DNA from: Coriobacteriaceae bacterium
GTDB taxonomy: Bacteria; Actinomycetota; Coriobacteriia; Coriobacteriales; UMGS124
DNA: 8,203 nucleotides
Reading direction: 5' to 3'
Assembly: GCA_019420325.1 (NCBI GenBank)
Contig: JAHZHK010000120.1
Span: 1-8,203, forward strand
The notes under the pieces were generated by a model that saw only the letters and a list, made by a program, of their open reading frames with translations, was not told the DNA's origin and did no database searches. Shown piece after piece: positions 1 through 5,283 of this stretch. Position numbers and translations under genes: made by a program. The stretch's first letter is position 1. Every line of letters begins with the position of its first letter.

Positions 1-55
1 GCGCACTTGACTGGGGGTCAAGGGGTCGTGGGTTCAAATCCCGCTTGCCCGACCA
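1..55 (+). tRNA. tRNA-Pro: tRNA-Pro (anticodon GGG), 5' end cut by window edge
   Basis: This is the 3' part of a proline tRNA. The anticodon stem CTTGA (6-10) pairs with TCAAG (18-22) around a 7-base loop CTGGGGG (11-17), which puts GGG at 13-15 as the anticodon after the invariant U33. A 5-base variable loop follows. The T stem GTGGG (28-32) pairs with CCCGC around TTCAAAT, then comes the acceptor strand TTGCCCG, discriminator A52 and a gene-encoded CCA (53-55). The acceptor strand predicts a 5' end starting CGGG, typical of tRNA-Pro. About 22 bases (5' acceptor strand and most of the D arm) lie outside the window. It would read CCC and, by wobble, CCU codons. Confidence 0.94.
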
Positions 56-67
56 CGCTCACAACGA

Positions 68-100
68 GGCCAGGAACTGGAAACAGTTTCTGGCCTTTTT
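68..100 (+). terminator. Rho-independent terminator of the tRNA-Pro gene
   Basis: A 12-bp stem pairs positions 68-79 with 84-95, with one G-U pair (74/89), around a GAAA tetraloop (80-83). It is followed at once by five T (96-100). It starts 13 bases after the tRNA CCA end, so it ends the tRNA transcript. A stable GNRA loop plus a U-tract makes this a clear intrinsic terminator. Confidence 0.93.
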
Positions 101-155
101 GCTTTCTACGCACCTTTGTTCCCCACCAGCGCAGATCGCCCTCCCCCATCGCATG

Positions 156-192
156 AAAAGGGACCCGCTACCGCAGTGGTAACGGGTCCCTT
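156..192 (-). terminator. Terminator of the sstT-ettA unit
   Basis: Read on the - strand, a 10-bp stem (158-167 with 183-192) is topped by one mismatch and a 4-bp inner stem (169-172 with 178-181). The - strand reading ends in a TTTT tract (159 down to 156). It lies about 25 bases past the ettA stop codon. The + strand has no T-run after the stem, so it works for the leftward unit. It faces the tRNA terminator across a 55-base spacer (101-155) in which I see nothing else. Confidence 0.88.
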
Positions 193-216
193 AGCGTTTC
201 TGTACTCTTCGGCTCG

Positions 217-1896
217 TTAGTCGCGCGTGAGCTTGCGGTGCAAGCGGTGCGGACGGGAAGCTTCCTGGCCCAGGCGAGCCACACGGTCGGTCTGGTAGGA
301 ATCGAAGTTGCCCTCGAACCAGTGCCAGCGACCGGGGTTCTCGTCGTCGCCCTCCCACGCAAGGATGTGCGTGGCGATGCGGTCAAGGAACATACGGTCG
401 TGGCTGACAACAACGGCGCAGCCCGGGAACGCAAGCAGCGCCTCTTCAAGCGACTCAAGCGTCTCGGTGTCGAGGTCGTTGGTAGGCTCGTCGAGGAGCA
501 GCAGGTTGCCGCCCTGCTTGAGCGTAAGCGCGAGGTTCAGGCGGTTGCGCTCGCCGCCGGAGAGCATGCCGGCAAACTTCTGCTGGTCGGAACCCTTGAA
601 GCCAAAGCTCGCCACATAGGCGCGCGTCTGGAATTCCTGCTCGCCGACCTTGATGAAATCGTAGCCGTCGCCCACGACCTCCCAGACCTTCTTCTGCGGG
701 TCAATGCCCGAGCGGTTCTGGTCGACGTAGGAGATGCTCACGCTCTCGCCGACCTCGAGGCTACCGCCGGTCAGCTCCTCCAGACCCACGATGGTCTTGA
801 ACAGCGTGGTCTTGCCCACACCGTTGGGGCCGATGACGCCGACGATGCCGTTGCGCGGCAGCGAGAACGACAGGTCGTCGATAAGCACGCGGTCGCCGAA
901 GCACTTGCGGATGTTCTTGGCCTCAAGCACCTTGGAGCCCAGGCGCGGGCCCACAGGAATGGTGATGTCGGTGAGGTCGTTCTTCTTGAACTGACGGGCC
1001 TGTGCCTCCATCTCCTCGTAACGCGCAAGACGGGCCTTGTTCTTGGCCTGACGCGCCTTGGGGCTGGAACGCACCCACTCGAGCTCGCTCTCAAGCCTCT
1101 TGACGAGCTTCTCCTGCTGCTGGCCCTGAAGGGCGAGGCGGCGAGCCTTCGTCTCGAGGTAGGTGGAGTAATTGCCCTCGTAGGGATAGAGGTGACCGCG
1201 GTCAACCTCGCAGATCCACTGCGCGACGTTGTCGAGGAAGTAGCGGTCGTGCGTGACGGCCAGAACCGCGCCTGGGTAGTTCGCCAGGAACTGCTCGAGC
1301 CACAGGACGCTTTCGGCGTCGAGGTGGTTGGTAGGCTCGTCGAGAAGCAGAAGGTCGGGTGCCTCGAGCAGGATCTTGCACAAGGCAACGCGACGACGCT
1401 CGCCTCCCGAAAGCACGCTCACCGGTGCGTCGGGATCGGGGCACTGCAGGGCATCCATGGCCTGGGAGAGCTGCGAGTCGAGATCCCAGCCGTTGGCGGC
1501 GTCGATCTCATCTTGCAGGCGACCCATCTCGGCCATGAGGGCGTCGAAGTCCGCGTCGGGCGCGGCCATCTCCTCGCCAATCTGGTTGAAACGCTCAACC
1601 TTGGCAATAACGTCAGCAAACGCCATGCGAATGTTCTCGACCACGGTCTTGGAGTCATCGAGCGGGGGCTCCTGCTCGAGCAGACCCACCGTGAAGCCCG
1701 GAGTGAGCCTGCACTCACCGGCCGAGCACTCCAGACGACCCGCCATGACCTTGAGCAAGGTGGACTTACCCATGCCGTTGGGGCCCACCACGCCAATCTT
1801 GGCACCGGGGAAGAAGCCCATCGTCACCTCATCGAGGATGACCTTGTCGCCATATGCGAGACGGGCACCATGCATTTGAAAGACGAACTCTGCCAC
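217..1896 (-). CDS. ettA: Energy-dependent translational throttle protein EttA (ABC-F ATPase)
   Basis: This 559-residue ABC-F protein has two ATPase domains and no membrane segment. Domain 1 has Walker A GPNGMGKST (38-46), signature LSGGERRR (162-169) and Walker B with catalytic E187 in LLLLDEPTNHLD. Domain 2 has Walker A GPNGVGKTT (356-364), signature LSGGERNR (445-452) and E470 in LLLLDEPTNDLD. The charged linker between them (about 240-320) includes ELEWVR and the KARLARYEE segment, the P-site tRNA interaction motif of EttA. An arm insertion lies near 95-140. As I recall the E. coli protein, length, N-terminal MAxFV and the second catalytic Glu number match EttA closely. The family binds the ribosomal E site and restrains the first peptide bond when ADP is high. 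The start is GTG, touching the sstT stop, with an excellent Shine-Dalgarno site inside sstT; no ATG offers a better match. The last residues (HRLHRKLTRD) resemble the basic EttA tail, so the gene is intact. Confidence 0.96.
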   Translation of the reverse strand: MAEFVFQMHGARLAYGDKVILDEVTMGFFPGAKIGVVGPNGMGKSTLLKVMAGRLECSAGECRLTPGFTVGLLEQEPPLDDSKTVVENIRMAFADVIAKVERFNQIGEEMAAPDADFDALMAEMGRLQDEIDAANGWDLDSQLSQAMDALQCPDPDAPVSVLSGGERRRVALCKILLEAPDLLLLDEPTNHLDAESVLWLEQFLANYPGAVLAVTHDRYFLDNVAQWICEVDRGHLYPYEGNYSTYLETKARRLALQGQQQEKLVKRLESELEWVRSSPKARQAKNKARLARYEEMEAQARQFKKNDLTDITIPVGPRLGSKVLEAKNIRKCFGDRVLIDDLSFSLPRNGIVGVIGPNGVGKTTLFKTIVGLEELTGGSLEVGESVSISYVDQNRSGIDPQKKVWEVVGDGYDFIKVGEQEFQTRAYVASFGFKGSDQQKFAGMLSGGERNRLNLALTLKQGGNLLLLDEPTNDLDTETLESLEEALLAFPGCAVVVSHDRMFLDRIATHILAWEGDDENPGRWHWFEGNFDSYQTDRVARLGQEASRPHRLHRKLTRD

Positions 1897-3174
1897 TTAC
1901 GCCTCCTTGTTGGGCAGCTCGACGGGGGCAGCGTCGCGGCCCGGGTTGAAATCGATACCAGCTTTCTCCATCTCATGGTACTGCGCGCTGGCGGTAAAGA
2001 GAACGTCAGAGGAGGAGTTGAGGGCAGTTTCGCAGGAATCCTGGATTACACCGATGATGAAACCGATGGCGACCATCTGCATGGCGATGTCGTTGGAGAT
2101 GCCGAACAGCGAGCATGCCAGCGGGATGAGCAGAAGCGAGCCACCCGCAACGCCGGAGGCGCCGCATGCGGAGACGGCGGCGAGCACCGACAGGACGATG
2201 GCCGTGGGGATGTCGATGGAGATGCCCAGCGTGTTGGCTGCAGCCATGGCCATGACGGTAATGGTGACGGCGGCGCCGCCCATGTTGATCGTGGCACCCA
2301 GCGGGATGGACACGGAGTAGCCGTCCTTGTGCAGGCCGAGCTTCTCGCACAGGCTCATGTTCACGGGGATGTTGGCCGCGGAGCTACGGGTGAAGAACGC
2401 GTAGATGCCGGAGTCCTTCAGGCAGCGGAAGACGAGCGGGTAGGGATTCTTGTGGAAGCAGAAGAAGGCGATGAGCGGGTTCACCACGAGGGCGACGAAG
2501 AGCATGCAGCCCACGAGGACAAGGATGAGCATGCCGTACTCAGTGAAAATCTCCACGCCCGAGGTGACGACGGCGGAGTACACCAGGCCGCAGATGCCGA
2601 AGGGGGCAAGCTGGATGACCCAGCGCACGACGGTGTTCACGGCGTCAGAAACAGAAGACATCACGCTGCGCACGCCCTCGGGAGCCTTGCGAAGCGCAAT
2701 GCCCAGAGCCACGGCCCAGGTGAGGATGCCGAGGTAGTTGGCGTTGGTGAGGGCTGCAATGGGGTTGCAGAACATGTTGAGGATGAGGGTGGACAGCACG
2801 GAGCCGATGCCCTCAGGCGAGCTCTGCGACACGTCGGAGGCGTCGGCCAGCGTGACGGTGAGCGGGAAGATGTACATGGCGATGACCGCCACGGCCGCCG
2901 CGGCAAAGGTGCCCACAACGTAGAGAATGATGATGTTCTTCATGCCGCCGGAGGTCTTGGCGTTGGCAAGAGCGCTCATGACGAGGAAGAACACCAGGAT
3001 GGGGGCGACGCCCTTCAGCGCGCTCACGAACACGGAGCCCAAAAGCTCGATGAAGCTATTGCCGCCGGTCAGGCCCGGGATGAATGCCAAGATGACACCG
3101 ATGATCAGGCCCGCAAGGATGCGAAGGATGAGGCTCGAGTTGGCCCACTTCGATCCGAGGTCTTTTATGGACAT
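1897..3174 (-). CDS. sstT: Serine/threonine:Na+ symporter SstT
   Basis: This 425-residue integral membrane protein belongs to the dicarboxylate/amino acid:cation symporter (DAACS) family. It is rich in hydrophobic segments from about residue 13 to 235 and again near 300-380. Signature stretches match SstT as I recall it from E. coli: FTRSSAANIPVNM (261-273), IPLGATINMGGAA (290-302), the ACGASGVAGGSLLLIPLAC stretch (336-354), and DSCETALNSSSDV (379-391). These form the re-entrant hairpin and Na+/substrate sites of the family. It should import serine and threonine with sodium. The frame stays open upstream to 3243, but I chose the ATG at 3174: it has a Shine-Dalgarno site 7 bases away, and the 23 extra residues before it are polar and unlike the family. 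It is slightly longer than the 414-residue E. coli protein, mainly in the polar C-terminal tail. It is first in the unit, with ettA directly after it. Confidence 0.95.
   Translation of the reverse strand: MSIKDLGSKWANSSLILRILAGLIIGVILAFIPGLTGGNSFIELLGSVFVSALKGVAPILVFFLVMSALANAKTSGGMKNIIILYVVGTFAAAAVAVIAMYIFPLTVTLADASDVSQSSPEGIGSVLSTLILNMFCNPIAALTNANYLGILTWAVALGIALRKAPEGVRSVMSSVSDAVNTVVRWVIQLAPFGICGLVYSAVVTSGVEIFTEYGMLILVLVGCMLFVALVVNPLIAFFCFHKNPYPLVFRCLKDSGIYAFFTRSSAANIPVNMSLCEKLGLHKDGYSVSIPLGATINMGGAAVTITVMAMAAANTLGISIDIPTAIVLSVLAAVSACGASGVAGGSLLLIPLACSLFGISNDIAMQMVAIGFIIGVIQDSCETALNSSSDVLFTASAQYHEMEKAGIDFNPGRDAAPVELPNKEA
1902..1908 (-). promoter_or_regulatory. Ribosome binding site of ettA, inside the end of sstT
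   Basis: AAGGAGG on the - strand is followed by 5 bases (CGTAA) and then the GTG start of ettA. The site lies within the last codons of sstT and the spacer contains its TAA stop, so a ribosome ending sstT stands on the ettA start. This fixes GTG at 1896 as the start and suggests translational coupling. Confidence 0.9.
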
Positions 3175-3181
3175 AAAATGT

Positions 3182-3192
3182 CCCCTTTCCTC
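3182..3192 (-). promoter_or_regulatory. Ribosome binding site of sstT
   Basis: GAGGAAAGGGG on the - strand, with its AGGGG end 7 bases (ACATTTT) before the ATG at 3174. No comparable site precedes the upstream in-frame candidate at 3243, so this decides the start. Confidence 0.8.
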
Positions 3193-3193
3193 G

Positions 3194-3212
3194 TCGCAGG
3201 ACACGCCTGCGA
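3194..3212 (-). repeat. Short inverted repeat in the sstT leader
   Basis: TCGCAGG (3194-3200) and CCTGCGA (3206-3212) form a perfect 7-bp stem with a 5-base loop. It sits right upstream of the sstT ribosome binding site, so in mRNA it would be a small leader hairpin that leaves the site free. There is no T-tract, so it is not a terminator. A role in initiation or mRNA stability is possible but unproven. Confidence 0.5.
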
Positions 3213-3231
3213 ATGAATACGAATGATGTGC

Positions 3232-3264
3232 ATAGTACCGCATCTAAAGCCGCTTTACCTGCAT
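3232..3264 (-). promoter_or_regulatory. Weak candidate promoter of sstT
   Basis: On the - strand TACTAT (3237 down to 3232) resembles a -10 hexamer. About 17 bases upstream lies only a poor -35 match (GGTAAA region, near 3255-3261). The position, between the fdhE terminator and the sstT start with room for a 5' leader, is right for a promoter. The match is too weak to be sure. Confidence 0.25.
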
Positions 3265-3274
3265 AAACCGTTTA
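3245..3274. promoter_or_regulatory. Two similar dyads, possible operator region upstream of sstT
   Basis: TAAAGC-C-GCTTTA (3245-3257) is a perfect 13-base dyad. TAAAC-C-GTTTA (3264-3274) is a related perfect 11-base dyad. Both have TAAA/TTTA outer arms around a C/G core, and their centres (3251 and 3269) are 18 bp apart. They lie in the only plausible promoter region of sstT, which would suit a repressor or activator site. No specific regulator can be named from the sequence. Confidence 0.35.
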
Positions 3275-3312
3275 CGGATACACCCTGAAACACGTTGGTA
3301 ACGTACGTGAGC

Positions 3313-3350
3313 AAAAAAGGGGCGCCCACGCATGGCGGGCGCCCCTTTTT
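3313..3350 (-). terminator. Terminator of fdhE (bidirectional in form)
   Basis: A perfect stem pairs AAAAAGGGGCGCCC (3314-3327) with GGGCGCCCCTTTTT (3337-3350) around a 9-base loop. Read leftward from fdhE, it ends in six T (3318 down to 3313), 34 bases after the fdhE stop. The + strand reading also ends in five T, so the hairpin could stop transcription in both directions; only the leftward gene needs it here. Confidence 0.94.
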
Positions 3351-3384
3351 GATCGACGTTTCCTACAAGAGCGGGTGGTTGACC

Positions 3385-4308
3385 CTACTCGCAGGCCTTG
3401 AGCTGGCCGGCTTCGGCAAGGGCCGTGAGCTTAACCATCATAACGTCCTCGACCTCGGGCACGAAGGCCACGCGAGAGGCCGGGTCGTTGAAATGGGTGC
3501 GCATGTAACCGCCGCACTCGCTGCATACATGGACGCGATGCGCCTCGTCGCCCTCGACGCTGAAGTACTCGAGGTGGCCCTGGTGCGAGGTGCCGCAGCA
3601 GGCGCAGCGAACTCGCTCGAAGCCCCAAGTAGATCCGCACTGGCCGCAATACAGGGTACGGACGTTTGCCTTGTTGGAGGCAGTGGGGCCAACGTGGGCA
3701 AGCGTGGCGGTGCCGCCGCACACAGGGCAGCGCAGGGGCCTGACATGCTCAAACGCCCCCTCCTCCACTTCGCGGCGCACACTGCCCAGCTCGGCCTCAG
3801 CAACAGGCTGAAGCTGGCTGCGCAGGGCAAGCGTCAGCACCATGCAGGTAAGGCGCACGCGCTCGAAGGCCTCGTCAGACTCGCCCTGCTCGTCGATGAC
3901 GTCGTTGGCGATGGCCTCAATCCAACCCTCGGGATCCTCCCCCGCCAAGTCGATAGGCTCGAACTCGACGACCTCGGTCCAACGCAGGCCCTTGAGGTAA
4001 CCGCAGGCGCCTTCGGAGAAGGAGCCCTTCTCGATGAGGTACGAGGCAATCTCGCGGGCGCAGGCCGCCAGGCGGCGAGCATCGACGGCGGCGGGCACCT
4101 GGCGCAGGAACGGCTTGCAGGCCCAGTACCACTCGAGCAGCTCGTCCTTGCCGGGCAACGTCGAGGAATCGATGGCCTGACCAGCAGCGTCAGCATGGCG
4201 CTGCTGAATCTGCCAGATGCCCTCGAAGAACTCCAGGCGCGCCATGTCATCGGCCGCCGTCGTGGGACGGTACGCCTCAACGACCGCCTTAATCTGCTCC
4301 AGGTTCAT
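3385..4308 (-). CDS. fdhE: Formate dehydrogenase accessory protein FdhE
   Basis: This 307-residue soluble protein is close to the roughly 309 residues of E. coli FdhE. Its mark is a C-terminal set of four CxxC motifs, at C194/C197, C221/C224, C235/C238 (CACC) and C262/C265. These would form two rubredoxin-like metal sites, which in E. coli FdhE bind iron. The N-terminal half (1-185) is helical with no membrane segment. FdhE acts in the cytoplasm on the catalytic subunits of respiratory formate dehydrogenases and is needed for their activity. The position directly after fdnGHI, as in E. coli fdoGHI-fdhE, agrees. I chose ATG at 4308, which has a Shine-Dalgarno site; the frame extends to a TTG at 4338, but that has none. 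It ends in a strong terminator. Other zinc-ribbon proteins could carry CxxC pairs, but the arrangement and neighbours make FdhE the clear choice. Confidence 0.94.
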   Translation of the reverse strand: MNLEQIKAVVEAYRPTTAADDMARLEFFEGIWQIQQRHADAAGQAIDSSTLPGKDELLEWYWACKPFLRQVPAAVDARRLAACAREIASYLIEKGSFSEGACGYLKGLRWTEVVEFEPIDLAGEDPEGWIEAIANDVIDEQGESDEAFERVRLTCMVLTLALRSQLQPVAEAELGSVRREVEEGAFEHVRPLRCPVCGGTATLAHVGPTASNKANVRTLYCGQCGSTWGFERVRCACCGTSHQGHLEYFSVEGDEAHRVHVCSECGGYMRTHFNDPASRVAFVPEVEDVMMVKLTALAEAGQLKACE

Positions 4309-4317
4309 GGGAGCCAG

Positions 4318-4323
4318 TCCTTT
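4318..4323 (-). promoter_or_regulatory. Ribosome binding site of fdhE
   Basis: AAAGGA on the - strand, 9 bases before ATG 4308. It selects this ATG over the in-frame TTG 30 bases upstream, which lacks a purine-rich site. Confidence 0.7.
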
Positions 4324-4375
4324 CCATTCGCCGGACAATACCGGTTCTCGTTTTGCTCTCCGGCTGATTGTAACG

Positions 4376-4411
4376 AAAACCGCCCGCCGACAAACGCTCG
4401 TCGGCGGGCGG
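4376..4411 (-). terminator. Terminator hairpin between fdnI and fdhE
   Basis: A perfect 12-bp, very GC-rich stem (4380-4391 with 4400-4411) has an 8-base loop. Read leftward it is followed by TTTT (4379 down to 4376), then CGTTA. It lies about 90 bases past the fdnI stop and 68 bases before the fdhE start. The U-tract is short, so read-through into fdhE is plausible. I see no convincing promoter for fdhE between this hairpin and its start. Confidence 0.82.
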
Positions 4412-4431
4412 CATGTGCAGTGCGTGGAACC

Positions 4432-4453
4432 GGGGCGCTGGTAGGTGCGCCCC
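4432..4453 (-). repeat. Hairpin A in the fdnI-fdhE intergenic region
   Basis: GGGGCGC (4432-4438) and GCGCCCC (4447-4453) form a perfect 7-bp stem with an 8-base loop. Its loop and right arm overlap the left arm of the next inverted repeat (4440-4473), so the two cannot fold at once. No T-tract follows. Confidence 0.5.
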
Positions 4454-4473
4454 AGCTCCGGGAGGCACCTACC
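4440..4473 (-). repeat. Hairpin B just after fdnI
   Basis: GGTAGGTGC (4440-4448) and GCACCTACC (4465-4473) form a perfect 9-bp stem. Inside it CCC (4451-4453) can pair with GGG (4460-4462). It lies 30 bases after the fdnI stop on the transcript. It lacks a U-tract, so it is more likely an mRNA 3' structure or one state of a switch than a terminator. Confidence 0.55.
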
Positions 4474-4503
4474 GGCTATAAGCGCACCGGTCGAACAATC
4501 GCA

Positions 4504-5283
4504 TTACGCGACGGGCTTCTCGACGATGTTCTCGCCGCTCTCGATCTGCTCGCGTGCCCAGTGGCCCCAGTGGTACAAGGCCGAGGACTCGCTGACGGTG
4601 CCGTCGCCGAACATAAGCTTGGCGCAACCCTTGTAGGGCTGGAACAGGCCACCGCCCAGGAAGATGTGGGCCATGCCGAAGACGACGATAAGGAAGAAGC
4701 CGATGTCGTGGAGCAGGAGCCACACGGCGTGGGCGTCAGCACTCAGCGAGATGAGCACCAGGTTGTCCAGCGTGAGGACAACGCCGGTCACGGCCATAAG
4801 CAGGCTCAAGATGATAAGCATGCCGTCGGCGAAACGCTGGCCGGACTTGTTCTGGTGCTGATCGGGCATGTGGAGCCAACGAGCCAGGAAGAGATACGGC
4901 AGGAAGAGCAGCATCCACTTCTTGTCGTCGCTGTCCCACTTGCTGAGGGCGTCTTCCTTGATGATGTGCCAGGCGCCCTTAGGAGCAAGGATAGCGCTGA
5001 TGACGGGCATCAGGATGAAGATGCAGCCAAGCACGCGGTGCGACATACGGATGGTGAAGACCGCATCGGCGCCCACGAGGGCAGCCAGCGGCGGAACGAA
5101 CACGAACAGGCCGGAGATGGCCAGCAGGATGCAGGAAATGGAGACCACGCCGTGCGTGATGCGGGCGAGCAGCGAGTGACGCTGAATGTAACGCTCGGTT
5201 CCCTTAGCCTTCTGGGCCTCGACGAACGCCTTGTTCTTGGCGGCATCAGCCGCCGGAGCCTGATAGGTCTCGTGGTTACTCAT
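4504..5283 (-). CDS. fdnI: Formate dehydrogenase-N gamma subunit, cytochrome b556
   Basis: This 259-residue membrane protein has four predicted helices (about 40-63, 82-101, 152-172 and 189-211). It anchors the enzyme and carries electrons from the iron-sulfur subunit to menaquinone through two b hemes. Four histidines fit the known heme ligands of E. coli FdnI (His18, 57, 155 and 169): H44 in RITH, H82 in RMSHR, H192 in LLLHD and H206 in GMAH. The 14-residue gap between the last two is the same as in E. coli. I chose ATG 5283, with a Shine-Dalgarno site 5 bases upstream; the frame extends to a GTG at 5316 that lacks one. The start overlaps the end of fdnH by 8 bases (ATGAGTAA). The protein is about 40 residues longer than E. 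coli FdnI, mostly in a polar N-terminal extension. It is last in the operon. Confidence 0.94.
   Translation of the reverse strand: MSNHETYQAPAADAAKNKAFVEAQKAKGTERYIQRHSLLARITHGVVSISCILLAISGLFVFVPPLAALVGADAVFTIRMSHRVLGCIFILMPVISAILAPKGAWHIIKEDALSKWDSDDKKWMLLFLPYLFLARWLHMPDQHQNKSGQRFADGMLIILSLLMAVTGVVLTLDNLVLISLSADAHAVWLLLHDIGFFLIVVFGMAHIFLGGGLFQPYKGCAKLMFGDGTVSESSALYHWGHWAREQIESGENIVEKPVA

Noticed and set aside
1..100. tRNA 3' end as an integration site for a mobile element
   Set aside because: The tRNA is followed directly by its own terminator and housekeeping genes; no integrase or second copy of the tRNA end is seen in the window.
101..155. Possible small gene or site between the tRNA and ettA terminators
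   Set aside because: Only 55 bases, with no start plus ribosome site, repeat or attachment-like duplicate of the tRNA end visible.
217..1896. ettA as an antibiotic-resistance ABC-F gene (Vga, Lsa, Msr or OptrA type)
   Set aside because: Overall length, N-terminus, linker sequence and position of both catalytic glutamates match EttA, and it lacks the features of resistance ABC-F proteins as I know them.
238..3216. A very long open frame on the + strand (992 codons) opposite ettA and sstT
   Set aside because: It runs antisense across two clearly real genes and their junction, gives a low-complexity His/Asp/Glu/Gly/Ala/Val-rich translation with no known domain, and arises from GC-rich codon use leaving few stops.
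3175..3243. Upstream in-frame extension of sstT by 23 residues
   Set aside because: No Shine-Dalgarno site precedes it, it passes through the leader hairpin and the Shine-Dalgarno site of the ATG at 3174, and the extra residues are unlike the family.
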